64,000 bases of DNA from Bacillus sp. AFS037270 (GCF_002585305.1 NZ_NUNF01000007.1:1-64000), one strand, 5' to 3'. Shown: positions 1 through 9,068, counted from the stretch's first letter. Numbers and translations are program-made. The notes: generated from the letters alone by a model not told the origin.

Positions 1-1
1 T

Positions 2-496
2 TTTAACACCGTTTTTCACAGTTGTGACAAAACAGTTAAAAAGGTTTTGGATTTTACAAGGAGTCAAACTTCATTATTAGATAGCGTAGTTCCTGACGTT
101 AAAACTGTTATAATCGTAAACTTATTTCCTTTCTATAAGACAGATTCAAGTAAACTATATGAATTGTTAAATGAACTCTGTGAAACAAGAAACGGTTATG
201 AAGATTTGTTAGAAGCTAATTTATTGAAAATTAGAAGGGGAATTCAAAAGGCGGATTATATAGTATATGGGTGGGGGGACCCACCAGATAACGTTGATGA
301 ATGGTATCATAGAGAATTAACTTCTAGAATTTTAATAGCAGCTAAAAGATTTGGTAAAGAAAACACTTTTGTTTTTACAAGTACACGGGATGAAATAATT
401 ACTCAAAAAAGAAATCCTAGACACCCAATTATTATTACACTTACTGGTTTAATGAGATGTAAAATAGAGCACTTTTATACTGTTTCATTGAATTAA
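2..496 (+). CDS. DUF1643-family protein, 5' end outside the window
   Basis: Partial gene of unknown biochemical function. The frame is open to the first base; an internal TTG at 47 is only a fallback start. Before it the frame reads SCDKTVKKVLDF, which fits the family's usual NPS..D.Tv..i.. segment. Later come IIVNLFPFYKTD, YIVYGWGDPP and a C-terminal NPRHPIIITLTG, matching the NLFa, aWG and G.PRHPLyl blocks of DUF1643 proteins. The family is common on phages and genomic islands. A small gene, an HD phosphohydrolase and a winged-helix-like gene follow on the same strand. Family call good; function unknown. Confidence 0.72.
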   Translation, partial: FNTVFHSCDKTVKKVLDFTRSQTSLLDSVVPDVKTVIIVNLFPFYKTDSSKLYELLNELCETRNGYEDLLEANLLKIRRGIQKADYIVYGWGDPPDNVDEWYHRELTSRILIAAKRFGKENTFVFTSTRDEIITQKRNPRHPIIITLTGLMRCKIEHFYTVSLN

Positions 497-601
497 TTTA
501 TATGGATATTGACGCTGTGATTTTATTAAAGTGAAATAGTGGTACACTTCATTTTACTTATTGAGAGTATGAATGGATCTTCTTGAAGGGGAAAAAAGTA
601 A

Positions 602-835
602 ATGAATAAAGAAAAAATTTATCCAATATTAGTTAATATTTATACAGATTACTTCGATGGATTATACACTAAAGAGCAATTAAAATTCTTGTTAAGAAAA
701 TTACATAAAACATATCCACAAATTAGTAGTAATGAATTTGCACAGTTGTGTTTAGATGCACAGTGGGAAAATGCAACTGAAGAAGATTATAAAAAAACAA
801 GAAAAATAAATGAAGAAAGTTCAGATGACTCTTAG
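602..835 (+). CDS. small hypothetical protein (77 aa)
   Basis: Not recognised. A GAAGGGG ribosome binding site lies about 8 bases before the ATG. The protein is soluble and charged, starts MNKEKIYPILVNIYTDYF, has a central basic stretch (LLRKLHKTYP) and an acidic, serine-rich tail (EESSDDS), with no membrane segment or Cys motif. It lies 105 bp after the DUF1643 gene and 187 bp before the HD gene. Likely a real small cargo gene of the same island. Confidence 0.55.
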   Translation: MNKEKIYPILVNIYTDYFDGLYTKEQLKFLLRKLHKTYPQISSNEFAQLCLDAQWENATEEDYKKTRKINEESSDDS

Positions 836-1022
836 TATTTAAAGTATGTATGGAATATAAAAAACACTTCCCAAAATTACCATGATTTACTAAAATAAAC
901 ATTATAGGTTTCTTCATAGACGGGACAAAAATGACTGTCGGGATTCGTCAAAGGATAATTATCATTAGAAGAAATTATTTATAGTAGTAGAGTGATTTTT
1001 TACCAAGAAAGAGGGAAAAGCA

Positions 1023-2834
1023 ATGAGTAACGGTGCAAGTATAAGAGATCCCATACACAATTATATTTACTTAACTGAGGTAGAGGAAGAGATAGTGAAG
1101 CACAAACTATTTCAAAGAATGAGATTTATAACACAGAATGGATTAGCATATTTTACTTACCCATCTAATCGAAATGATCGATTTTTACACTCATTAGGAT
1201 GTATGCAAATAGGGGGAGACATATTTTTAAATGCTACAAATAATCTATTTGAAGAGGAAAACTATACTATAGATTATTTGGATGATGCTTACGATTACCT
1301 TAGGAGCAATTCCTCCAATTTTGATGAAGCAATTAAAAAATATTCTGAGCAAAATGATAAATCTTTTATCAAGTATGGTTTGAATACTTTAGCAGATGCT
1401 AGATATATTAAAGAATACGGCCCAGAAAAAAGAAAGTTTGCAAGGGCTGTATTATTTCAAAGTGTAAGGTTAGCCTGTTTGTTGCACGATATCGGTCATT
1501 TTCCATTTAGTCATACTGTGGAGTATGGTTTTAAAAAAGTAATAGAAAATGATAAGCCAAAAGAACTGTCAGAGCATTTAAAATCAATTGCATTAGAGAA
1601 AGAACTTCATGAAGCTTTTGGCGTAAAATTGTTAGACGTTATAATCCCTGAGTACGAAAATGCCTTTCATAATATTTGTAGAGAGTTAACAAGAGAAATC
1701 TTAAGTAATACAAATTCTAACGAAATTATCGTTTCTTTGTACAAGATAGTTTCTGGAGAGATTGATGCAGACCGCCTTGATTATTCATTAAGGGATCCTT
1801 ATTCTTCAGGATTAGAATTAGGATTATTTGATAAAGAAAGATTGATAAATAATTTTGCTATAGTGTCTTATATGGAGGGTGACATAAAAAAATATGAATT
1901 TCTCCCGAAAGTCCAAGCTTTATCAGCAATTGAGAGTTTCTATCACCAGAGATATCTTACCTATAAATATTTAATTTATCATCATAATAAGACTAGGATG
2001 GACGAAATAGTTAAAGAATTATCTCTGTCATTTATAGATATCTATTTTTCTGAGGATGAGAAGTTTGGGGATTTGAAAAAAGTACTTATAGAAAATAATT
2101 TTGACTACTTATGGAAAAAACAAGATGAACAGTATTATTATTGTAATGAAAATTGGTATTATGAATTAATACAAAAATTTTATGTTATTTTAGATAAATC
2201 AGAAATAGAGGACTTAGAGTTAAAGGAAATAAAGAACCTATTAGAGATAATTCTATTTAGAAAAACGGAGCATGTTTATACATATTTCAAAAGGTATGAT
2301 ATGTTCCACGAATTTATAGAAAAATTGTATGATGAAAGCAATTTTCCGAAGAGTCCTCTAAAGGAAATGTTAAAGCAATCGCTTCCTGATATAAGAATTG
2401 ATGAATTAGAAACGAAATTTGATCTAAAAAAATATGATTATGAAAAAAATATTACGAAGTTTAGAAGTGAATTGTATTATGTAACAAAAGCAACTGACTT
2501 TACAGCATTTAAACAAGAAATAAAAAGTAAATATAATGTTATTTTACTAGTTTCTTTATGTGAACCAAAAGTGATTAAAATGAACGATGGAATTTCTAAC
2601 CTACATCTCATCGTAGAGAAAGAAAACCAAAAAGAACGCATTCCTGTTTCTAGATTCTCTCCATATTTGGAGACGCTAGGGGATGCTTCAGAGACCTATA
2701 AAGATCAGTTTTTGCATATCTTTATCATTGGAACAGAAATTAAGGAAAATGATAAAATTATTGAAGAAGTAAAACAAGAAATCTTCAACTTTTTAAAAAA
2801 TCGAATTGAAACTGCTTTTAATGTTCCTGTTTAA
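1023..2834 (+). CDS. HD-domain phosphohydrolase (COG1078 / SAMHD1-like)
   Basis: Predicted metal-dependent phosphohydrolase; relatives act on (d)NTPs or phosphorylated nucleotides. The start has a GAGGGAAAAGCA ribosome binding site. The N-terminus (SIRDPIHNYIYLTEVEEEIV, then RFLHSLG) is typical of COG1078, the metal-binding HD pair sits in LLHDIGHFPFSH at H155-D156, and DADRLDYSLRDPY follows near residue 250. At 603 aa it is longer than the roughly 430-aa housekeeping YwfO type; the extra C-terminal half has no domain I recognise. A 78-aa winged-helix-like gene follows after 24 bp, probably in one operon. Its place in a genomic island beside DUF1643 makes a nucleotide-depleting defence role possible, but that is inference. 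Confidence 0.82.
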   Translation: MSNGASIRDPIHNYIYLTEVEEEIVKHKLFQRMRFITQNGLAYFTYPSNRNDRFLHSLGCMQIGGDIFLNATNNLFEEENYTIDYLDDAYDYLRSNSSNFDEAIKKYSEQNDKSFIKYGLNTLADARYIKEYGPEKRKFARAVLFQSVRLACLLHDIGHFPFSHTVEYGFKKVIENDKPKELSEHLKSIALEKELHEAFGVKLLDVIIPEYENAFHNICRELTREILSNTNSNEIIVSLYKIVSGEIDADRLDYSLRDPYSSGLELGLFDKERLINNFAIVSYMEGDIKKYEFLPKVQALSAIESFYHQRYLTYKYLIYHHNKTRMDEIVKELSLSFIDIYFSEDEKFGDLKKVLIENNFDYLWKKQDEQYYYCNENWYYELIQKFYVILDKSEIEDLELKEIKNLLEIILFRKTEHVYTYFKRYDMFHEFIEKLYDESNFPKSPLKEMLKQSLPDIRIDELETKFDLKKYDYEKNITKFRSELYYVTKATDFTAFKQEIKSKYNVILLVSLCEPKVIKMNDGISNLHLIVEKENQKERIPVSRFSPYLETLGDASETYKDQFLHIFIIGTEIKENDKIIEEVKQEIFNFLKNRIETAFNVPV

Positions 2835-2858
2835 ATTTTAACTGGAGGGTGATTTAAT

Positions 2859-3095
2859 ATGTCTACTTTGGTAGAGAAGAAAGTTAATAATGTTTTGAAT
2901 ATTGTGAATTCCGAAGGGAATATCAAAAGGAGTCATTTAACCAGCGTGGTGAAAGAAAGAAAGGATATGTATTTTACAAGTATTTTTAGTCTAGATGATT
3001 TAGTAGAGCTTGTAGTAATTAAAGGGCTTTTAGAAAAAAATAATGATATACTTTCAATTACTGAAAAAGGGAAAAAATTTGTTGAGAGAGCATAA
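2859..3095 (+). CDS. small winged-helix-like protein (78 aa)
   Basis: Not assigned to a named family. GGAGGGTGATTTAAT precedes the ATG, so translation is well supported. The protein is helical, with a C-terminal LLEKNNDILSITEKGKKFVE segment resembling the wing and last strand of winged helix-turn-helix proteins (..L..T.kG..f). It sits 24 bp behind the HD phosphohydrolase and likely shares its transcript, so it may regulate or partner it. A hairpin terminator follows about 100 bp later. Confidence 0.6.
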   Translation: MSTLVEKKVNNVLNIVNSEGNIKRSHLTSVVKERKDMYFTSIFSLDDLVELVVIKGLLEKNNDILSITEKGKKFVERA

Positions 3096-3191
3096 TTCAA
3101 GGATCTAAGAAATAATTTGTGCCATAGCGAAACGGGCTTTCGTGAGTGGGACGAATCCTATTCAAGATACTTCTTTAAAGCATGTGTTGTA

Positions 3192-3219
3192 ACAGGCCTA
3201 AAAGCTAGGCCTGTTTTTT
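3192..3219 (+). terminator. Rho-independent terminator of the HD-gene operon
   Basis: ACAGGCCTA and TAGGCCTGT form a perfect 9-bp stem around a 4-5 base loop, followed by six T. Confidence 0.85.
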
Positions 3220-3293
3220 CAATATTATATTAATCGCACTGGATTTCCTTGAAGGGAGAGAGATCTCCACTGTGCAAGTTCGATAGAAAGCAA

Positions 3294-3355
3294 GAGTAAC
3301 AAAAGGGTAACATAACCTTGTGTTACTCCATTAATTTTCGTTAAAGATGTTACTC
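3294..3355. repeat. GTAAC repeats left of core 1 (candidate integrase arm sites)
   Basis: GAGTAAC (3294-3300) and GGGTAAC (3305-3311) form a direct pair with an 11-bp period; two inverted GTTACTC copies lie at 3322-3328 and 3349-3355. They stand left of the groEL-like core at 3441. Short direct repeats with this period are typical of tyrosine-integrase arm sites. The gene-free stretch 3096-3570 holds only the terminator, these repeats, the core, and the TGTCCTC pair. A 12-mer, CGTTAAAGATGT (3339-3350), recurs left of core 4 (43806-43817). Confidence 0.5.
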
Positions 3356-3440
3356 TTATAAACAAATTAAAACCTATTAAAGGCGCAGTTTTATCATTAT
3401 TTGTTAACTCACGTTAAACATAGTACAAAAGGGAGGAAAC

Positions 3441-3459
3441 ATGGGCGGCATGATGTAAT
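3441..3459 (+). repeat. groEL-3'-end-like attachment core, copy 1
   Basis: ATGGGCGGCATGATGTAAT reads M-G-G-M-M-stop. It is identical to the words at 15640 and 32222 and one mismatch from 43834. It lies 111 bp from the stop codon of the only near-complete integrase in the window, as expected of an attL/attR-type core. No groEL coding sequence precedes it here, so it is a downstream copy of the site. Confidence 0.65.
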
Positions 3460-3512
3460 TGGGGTTTTAAAACCTTGTTATATCAACGTTTAAAATGATA
3501 ATATGCTTTTCT

Positions 3513-3531
3513 TGTCCTCGAATTTGTCCTC
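3513..3531. repeat. TGTCCTC pair right of core 1 (arm sites)
   Basis: TGTCCTC at 3513-3519 and 3525-3531 (12-bp period), 54 bp right of core 1 and just beyond the integrase 3' end. The same word occurs three times left of core 2 (15508-15536), which pairs the two ends of one island. Confidence 0.5.
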
Positions 3532-3570
3532 GTTTTATAAAAAACAAGGCAACCTATGACAAAAAGCTAA

Positions 3571-4738
3571 CTATAGGAGAAGGTCTTTCATCAGTTTGCT
3601 AAACTGTTGGGAGGCCTTTTCTTCCATATTGGCGGTCATATGGGCATAGATATTCATTGTAGTATTAATATCTGTATGTCCAAGCCGCTGTTGTATTTCT
3701 TTAATGCCAACTCCAGCTTCAATCAATAATGAAGTGTGGGTATGCCTAAATGAGTGTGGAGTAATGTTCTTTTCTATTTCTGCTTTTTTCAGAAGCCTTT
3801 TAAGCCGGGTATCTACAACTTTTCTTAATTGTGGATGACCATCCTCTCGAGCAAAAATAAATCCGTTGTCTTGGTAAGCAAGTCTGTATTTTAATTTAAT
3901 TTCATTTTGTTTAAGTCGGTGCTTCTTTAACATATTGATTAGCATTTCATCAATTTTGATTGTACGGACAGAGCCCTTTGTCTTTGGCGTTAAAAGCTGA
4001 TATTTTTTAAATTGATTGTTAGGGTTATAAAGAGTTTTAGTAACTCGGATAGTACCTTGCTTTTCGTTAAAATCCCCCCATTTTAAGGCCAATAATTCTC
4101 CTATTCGTAATCCGGTATAGGAAAGTACCGTGAAGACAAGATGATCCATTTCAAGCCCGTCTGTATAGGCTAATTTAAGAAAATGGGCAAGCTCTTCTTT
4201 TTCAAGAAAAACAATATCCTCTTCTGCTTTCTCCAGTTCCTCAACACTTTGCTGCTTTTTAGGCATTTTGAAATCCTCAGTAGGATTACTTTTTATCAGT
4301 CCTTGGGTTAATGCTTTCCGAAAAATCATTCTTCCGCAAGCATGAATACCATCCATATAATTTTGGCTGTATTTTTCGTTTAATTCCAGAATCCTTTCCT
4401 CATACATTTTCTTAGTAATGCGGCTGATTGGATAAAGTCCCCAAACAGAGGTAAAATGCTTCATTTCCTTTTCTCGAGCTCTCACACTGCTTATCTTAAC
4501 ACCACTGCGGCTATACGTTTTTAACCAATCCTGGGCGAATTGCTCAAAAGGCATATCGGATTCTTTGGTAAAAGTGCTATTTTGAATTTCTAATTCAACA
4601 ACGCGTGCTGCTGCCTTTGCTTCTCGTTGTGTTTTAAAGCCGCCTTTAGATATCTCCTTACGCTTTTTTTGTAAGGGGGTCTAAGCCTAAATAAATATGA
4701 TAACTCCATGTTTTTCCTCTTTGCTTGAATTTTGCCAT
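3571..4738 (-). pseudogene. phage/ICE-type tyrosine recombinase (integrase), frameshifted near its N-terminus
   Basis: Site-specific recombinase expected to move the island through the groEL-like core. The catalytic part, readable from an internal ATG at 4554 (327 aa), keeps the active-site set: Arg in YTGLRIGELL, the HSFRHTH box, RLGH, and the Tyr in MNIYAHM. The natural start is an ATG at 4738 (MAKFKQRGKTWSYHIYLGLD), giving an arm-binding AP2-like domain; one extra base in a run of five C near 4676 breaks the frame, after which it resumes as KKRKEISKGGFKTQREAKAA. 1168 bases is one more than a multiple of three, as expected for a single insertion and a 389-aa ancestor. Either a sequencing homopolymer error or a recent inactivation. 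A zinc-finger gene lies 21 bp upstream on the same strand. Confidence 0.85.
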
Positions 4739-4759
4739 CTTAATGGCCTCCTTTATTAA

Positions 4760-5620
4760 TTATGAAGACTCCTGTAATGCTTTTCTAATTCGATAAGCTT
4801 CTTGTTTGCAAGCATTTGAACAGTATATTTGCCGCTTTACCTTTTTAAAAGGCAACTTACAATTTGGATTTTCACATATATGAACAGGCTCATTATTAGA
4901 TACTAGGTGCCATAGATCACGATAAATAGCCCTTAACAGATGTGAAGTGTAATTCCACTCTTTTATGGTGAATCCTAAAGGCGGTTTACCTGTTACGATT
5001 GTTTCAGGAATCCTTTTAATGTCTTGGTTCCCAATTGAGTTAACTTTTTGAGCAAGTATCCCTTGAGCCAGTTTTAATAGACTCTCTTCTTTTTCCATTT
5101 CCTCCTCAGCAGCTGTGAACCCGGTCCATGATTCATCCCACCATAAAATTTGGCAGCTCCCGCCTATAGGTGGTTTTACATTTAATAAAATATCTTCAAT
5201 TTCACTTTCTTGCATTTCTCCCTTATGAATGTTGACTAATGCTTGATATAGCTTTAGTAGCTTTTGCATTTGCTTTATATGAAAAAACCATAATTCTATA
5301 GGTTCGCAATCAGATGGGCCAATGGGTAAATCGATAAAGTAAGTAGAGTCTTGATAAAGATCTCTCATAAATTTAATTTTATTTATTTCCATATGACCGG
5401 GCGTGCTAATCCCAAGTAGGCCGTATCTCTTAGCAAACTCATTTATTTCTTTTTCGTTTTTTAATTTTGAAAATTCCCAGGCTAACCCTTCTGGATTAAA
5501 TGTTTCCCCCATTGTTCTCCCATACAAAGCATTAAAACAGTGCTTACAGTGGTGCAGAAAAAGCATCGACAGTGACCTACTGTCGGTGTTTTTTTCTTGT
5601 CCAAAAAAATAAGAAGCCAC
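4760..5620 (-). CDS. hypothetical protein with C-terminal CGNR-like zinc finger
   Basis: 286 aa, function unknown. The C-terminus has a four-cysteine knuckle (ICENPNCKLPF, then YCSNACKQEAYRIRK), like CGNR-type zinc fingers and suggesting nucleic-acid binding. The rest is helical and aromatic-rich with no enzyme motif I recognise. The N-terminus has an extra Cys/His cluster (HHCKHCFNALYG). It is directly upstream of the integrase on the same strand, so it may be a regulator or accessory factor of the island; this rests on position alone. Confidence 0.6.
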   Translation of the reverse strand: MASYFFGQEKNTDSRSLSMLFLHHCKHCFNALYGRTMGETFNPEGLAWEFSKLKNEKEINEFAKRYGLLGISTPGHMEINKIKFMRDLYQDSTYFIDLPIGPSDCEPIELWFFHIKQMQKLLKLYQALVNIHKGEMQESEIEDILLNVKPPIGGSCQILWWDESWTGFTAAEEEMEKEESLLKLAQGILAQKVNSIGNQDIKRIPETIVTGKPPLGFTIKEWNYTSHLLRAIYRDLWHLVSNNEPVHICENPNCKLPFKKVKRQIYCSNACKQEAYRIRKALQESS

Positions 5621-6221
5621 CGATTCAGGAGAAAACGGTTTTATGCTCAGGTGACTAGTCTGAGCTGGCTTCAGCTAATATTTATCCTATATTCCATGAT
5701 TGAGGCATTACTGGTGACGGAATTTGTTTTAAATAATTGTATATGCACTAATGTAGTGGACTGAGATACGATTGACGTTGAAATAGATGTAGGCTTAGGG
5801 GCTAGCCCCTGTACTTCCACTAACAGATTCTTACACTTTTATATGGCCGCCTCTAGGTTCAATTTAATATTGTTGTGGATTTTACTAGTAATTTTGTTAT
5901 TGATTTAAAAGGAAATATGCCCTTCGGAAACACGAAGTCATCATATGAATTTATCGATATATAATTACATTTGTTATATTATTTCATTAAACATCAGACA
6001 AAAGTTAGTTATTTATCAAAAATACATAATATTTTAAAAATTAATATTGACGAATAAACCCATTATAATATACAATTTCATTATTAAATGATAAAAAATG
6101 AATTTTTATTGGAATTACAAACAATAAAAACATCATACAAATCAAAAGGAGGGAATGTTTAAAGACAAAAAAACATCAGACAAAAACAAAGAATTAAACT
6201 TTTAGGTAATAATTGGAAATT
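5621..6221. other. gene-free stretch with regulatory sites
   Basis: About 600 bp. It holds the divergent upstream region of the zinc-finger gene (inverted repeat GCTCAG...CTGAGC near 5644-5664), no convincing complete gene, and three copies of the candidate GntR operator. A 16-codon ORF at 6155 (MFKDKKTSDKNKELNF) follows a strong AAAAGGAGG site; it may be a leader peptide or chance, since the operator is embedded in it. Confidence 0.4.
5989..6185. promoter_or_regulatory. three copies of candidate GntR operator ACATC(A/T)(G/T)ACAAA
   Basis: AACATCAGACAAAAG at 5989-6003, AACATCATACAAAT at 6129-6142, and AACATCAGACAAAA at 6172-6185. The same word occurs upstream of the OiaK-type kinase gene. 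Both gene groups flank a FadR-type GntR gene, and this family commonly binds such short repeats. Binding itself is inferred. Confidence 0.5.
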
Positions 6222-6398
6222 ATGGCAAATCAAATTCGCCAGGGAATAATTGATATTGTTTTAATATCAAAAAATCCATCATATTCAGGTCCTGCTTTAT
6301 TATCCGCCGATATCATCACAGCATTGTATTTTAATAGTATGAAGAGTGGGAGAACAGATGCTAGACAGCAAAAAAAGTCCAACTGCAGAGGAATATGA
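6222..6398 (+). pseudogene. transketolase N-terminal fragment
   Basis: The reading from ATG 6222 (MANQIRQGIIDIVLISKNPS, then GPALLSADIITALYFNSM) matches the first 40-45 residues of transketolase N-terminal subunits, where ..GHpGGsLS..di.taLYf is expected; the GH(P)GGS cofactor segment is degraded to YSGPALL. The frame then drifts and stops at 6398. The following 300 bp to 6713 contain only debris. A transketolase would fit the tetrose-phosphate products of the nearby pathway, so this is probably a decayed member of the same operon. Confidence 0.65.
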
Positions 6399-6472
6399 GA
6401 AAGCTATGGCGGACTTAAGGTAAGGAAATCTTGAGTTAAAGCTATCGTGTACAATGAAATTTCAACATTTCG

Positions 6473-6486
6473 TGGAAGCGTTTTAC
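6473..6486 (+). promoter_or_regulatory. weak cre-like site
   Basis: TGGAAGCGTTTTAC matches the CcpA consensus TGWAANCGNTNWCA with about three mismatches, 227 bp before the dehydrogenase start. Catabolite control would be normal for a sugar-acid operon, but the match alone is weak. Confidence 0.3.
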
Positions 6487-6712
6487 TAGGTGTGCGAAAA
6501 TGAATAATAATGTATAGCATTAAGTGCAGACGCGGACAAAACCACTGGACTTTGCTCAACCCTCTGACGTTAATGGGTATAATTGGAAATATAAACGCGT
6601 TCATAGAGTCATGAAAATATGATAGTTTACTGGATAAGTAGAACTGGTAGCTTATCGAAAAGATCATGATTAAAGTTATGAACAAAAAAATCTTACCAAG
6701 GGGTGCAGTAAA

Positions 6713-7822
6713 ATGGAAACTGTCGTGAAAGTAGGAGAATCTCACCTATCCTCAAAAGAGGAAAAGCATATAATGAAGGCGGTTGTAAAAACTGGTGAGC
6801 ATCTAGGGTTCTCTTATATAGAAGTAGAGAAACCGACACCAAAACCGAATGAAGTATTAATTGATGTAGAAGCAGCGAATATTTGCGGAACGGATATTAG
6901 TTACTTTAAGTGGGGGCAATCAGCAAAGGACTTTGCCTCAAAATTTAATGTGAAATTTCCGTTTATTGTTGGTCACGAATGCGCTGGAACAGTTGTGGAA
7001 GTCGGCAGTAATGTTAAAAAGATTAAAGTTGGCGACCGAGTATCTCTTGAGACTCATATTCCTTGTGGTGATTGTTTTCAATGTAAAACAGGCAATGCCC
7101 ATAACTGTATGAATATGGGTATTTATGGAACGAGCTGCGACGGCTGTTTTGCTGATTATGCCATTGCTCCGGAAAGTGTATGCTTTAAATTGCCGGACAG
7201 TGTTTCTTTCCAGGAAGGTTCCTTATTTGAACCAGCCGGTGTTGCCATGCGTGCAGTGGAATTGTCTGGTCTAGAGCCAGGTGATACATGTCTCATCTTT
7301 GGGTGTGGAGCAATTGGTCTTTTAGCTATCCAAATCCTGCAAGCGTGTGGGGTCTCAAGGGTCATTGCTGTTGATATTGATCAGTACAGAGTCGATATGG
7401 CCAAAAAATTTGGTGCGATTGGTGTTAATTCACTGACAGAAGATCTTCCGACCGTTGTAAAAGAATTGACAGCGGAGAGAGGTGGAGTAGACTTTATTTT
7501 CGAAATGACTGGTTCTCCTAAAGTCTATGAAACTCTATTCGATTTCCTTCGTTTAGAAGGAAGAGTAGTAACAGTGGGTCATCCTGGCGGTTCTATTCCA
7601 ATTAATATTACACAAAGCATTAATTTAAAAGGCGCTACAATTAAAGGTTTATTTGGAAGAGGCATTTGGTCTACCTGGTATAAACTATCAGCTTTAGTTG
7701 AGGCGAAGAAAATAAATATTCTCGATGTCGTTACACATCGCTTTTCGTTTTCACAGGTGGATGAAGCATTTGAACAACTTAAACAAGGATCAGGGAAGAT
7801 TATGTTTTTAAAGGACAAATAA
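6713..7822 (+). CDS. zinc-dependent MDR alcohol/polyol dehydrogenase (threonine/sorbitol dehydrogenase type)
   Basis: NAD(P)-dependent oxidation of a secondary alcohol, probably a sugar acid given the neighbours. Catalytic zinc ligands lie in NICGTD (Cys58 from this start) and GHECAG; the structural zinc loop CGDCFQCKTGNAHNC has four Cys; the Rossmann turn is GCGAIGLLAIQ. AAGGGGTG seven bases before ATG 6713 supports this start, but family members usually begin at the second Met (6773, MKAVVKTGEHLG), which makes the catalytic Cys residue 38 as in threonine dehydrogenase. The 20-residue extension starts METVVKVGE, a near echo of MKAVVKTGE, so it may be a partial 5' duplication. A KdgT permease gene follows. 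Substrate not determinable. Confidence 0.85.
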   Translation: METVVKVGESHLSSKEEKHIMKAVVKTGEHLGFSYIEVEKPTPKPNEVLIDVEAANICGTDISYFKWGQSAKDFASKFNVKFPFIVGHECAGTVVEVGSNVKKIKVGDRVSLETHIPCGDCFQCKTGNAHNCMNMGIYGTSCDGCFADYAIAPESVCFKLPDSVSFQEGSLFEPAGVAMRAVELSGLEPGDTCLIFGCGAIGLLAIQILQACGVSRVIAVDIDQYRVDMAKKFGAIGVNSLTEDLPTVVKELTAERGGVDFIFEMTGSPKVYETLFDFLRLEGRVVTVGHPGGSIPINITQSINLKGATIKGLFGRGIWSTWYKLSALVEAKKINILDVVTHRFSFSQVDEAFEQLKQGSGKIMFLKDK

Positions 7823-7868
7823 TAGCCTAAGCAGAGTTCGGCAATAATGCGAATTTGTAAAAAGGTAT

Positions 7869-7912
7869 ATAAATACAAGTAGGCTATAATATAAAGGCTA
7901 CTTGTATTTATA
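7869..7912. other. intergenic hairpin
   Basis: AAATACAAGTAG pairs with CTACTTGTATTT (12 bp) around an AT-rich loop, between the dehydrogenase and the permease. No T run follows, so it may be an mRNA-processing or stability element more than a terminator. Confidence 0.45.
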
Positions 7913-7993
7913 GTAAGAACAACTAACATTCTATTAATAGTCGTTCGAGGTAAATAAGAATCTAAAATAATAGTATGGAGAGGGAGTCTATAG

Positions 7994-8974
7994 ATGAAAT
8001 TAAAAGCCGCAATTGATAAATTTCCTGCAGGAATGATGTTAATCCCTTTGCTTTTAGGAGCAGTAATTCGCACATTCTTTCCGAGTGTTTTTGATTTGCC
8101 TGAATTTAAAAGTTCTTTTACCGGGGGATTACTAACTGGAACCACAGCGCTGCTCGGTGGGTTTTACATATGTTTAGGTTCAACTATACGATTTAATGCA
8201 ACCGGTTACATCCTAAAAAAAGGCGGATCCTTATGGCTTGGAAAAATTGGAACAAGTTTTTTAATTGCTTTCCTGATTAAAGCAATCTTTCCGGATCAAA
8301 ATAATTTATTTTTAGGATTATCTGCATTAGCGATTGTGGCTGCTTTTTCCGATACAAACGGCGCTATTTATATGGCTCTCATGGGTCAATTAGGCAAGAA
8401 GCAAGAAGATATTGCGGCTTATTCTCTGATGTCCCTTGAATCTGGGCCATTCTTCACTATGCTGATTTTAGGTGCTACTGGTTTAGCGAGCTTTCCAGTT
8501 ACGGCATTTGTATTTACCATTATACCATTGGTCCTTGGGATGATTCTTGGAAACCTGGATGAAAAAATGAGGGAGTTTTTAAGTGTAGGTGAGAGCCTCT
8601 TTATTCCCTTCTTAGGTTTAGCAATTGGGTGTGGAATCAACCTGGGTAATTTATTTAAAGCTGGTCTATCCGGTATTCTTCTAGGGCTAGCTGTTGTTGT
8701 GATTACTGGGATTGTATTAGTTATATTGGACTTTGTCACGGGTGGAGATGGTGTAGGGGGTATGGCTGCTGCAACTACCGCCGGAAATGCTGCAGCTGTA
8801 CCATTAGCTGTTGCTGCTGTTCAACCTATATATAGTGAAGTTGCAGCAAGTGCGACACTTCAAGTATCAGCAGCTGTTATCGTTACAGCCGTTTTAGTCC
8901 CAATTATGACGACGTGGTATGCGAAAAGAGTAGAAAAAAGAAAAGCACAGTCTGCTAATAATATTGTAGCGTAG
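7994..8974 (+). CDS. KdgT-family 2-keto-3-deoxygluconate-type permease
   Basis: Membrane transporter for a sugar acid; the named family member imports 2-keto-3-deoxygluconate by proton symport. The protein has 326 aa and about ten hydrophobic segments, opens with the family signature KFPAGMMLIPLLLGAVIRTFFP, and has a central SDTNGAIYMALMGQLG and a C-terminal AATTAGNAAAVPLAVAA. The start follows GGAGAGGGAG. It sits between a zinc dehydrogenase and a GntR gene, so its cargo is likely the pathway's own acid and not necessarily KDG. A paralogue with about the same layout is at 44734. Confidence 0.88.
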   Translation: MKLKAAIDKFPAGMMLIPLLLGAVIRTFFPSVFDLPEFKSSFTGGLLTGTTALLGGFYICLGSTIRFNATGYILKKGGSLWLGKIGTSFLIAFLIKAIFPDQNNLFLGLSALAIVAAFSDTNGAIYMALMGQLGKKQEDIAAYSLMSLESGPFFTMLILGATGLASFPVTAFVFTIIPLVLGMILGNLDEKMREFLSVGESLFIPFLGLAIGCGINLGNLFKAGLSGILLGLAVVVITGIVLVILDFVTGGDGVGGMAAATTAGNAAAVPLAVAAVQPIYSEVAASATLQVSAAVIVTAVLVPIMTTWYAKRVEKRKAQSANNIVA

Positions 8975-9038
8975 GGGATCCAAATTCTTGTAGATTTAAC
9001 TGACCTTTAAATCACTTGGGATCGCAAATTGTCTTAAA

Positions 9039-9068
9039 GAGAAGGAAAGCTTTCCTTCTCGATTCTTT
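9039..9068 (+). terminator. Rho-independent terminator after the permease
   Basis: GAGAAGGAAAG and CTTTCCTTCTC form an 11-bp perfect palindrome, followed after GATTC by seven T. Confidence 0.8.

Noticed and set aside
3118..3190. Possible tmRNA or other RNA gene 3' end before the first terminator
   Set aside because: The GCGAAACGGGCTTTCGTGAG segment looks structured, but there is no CCA end, T-loop consensus or tag reading frame.
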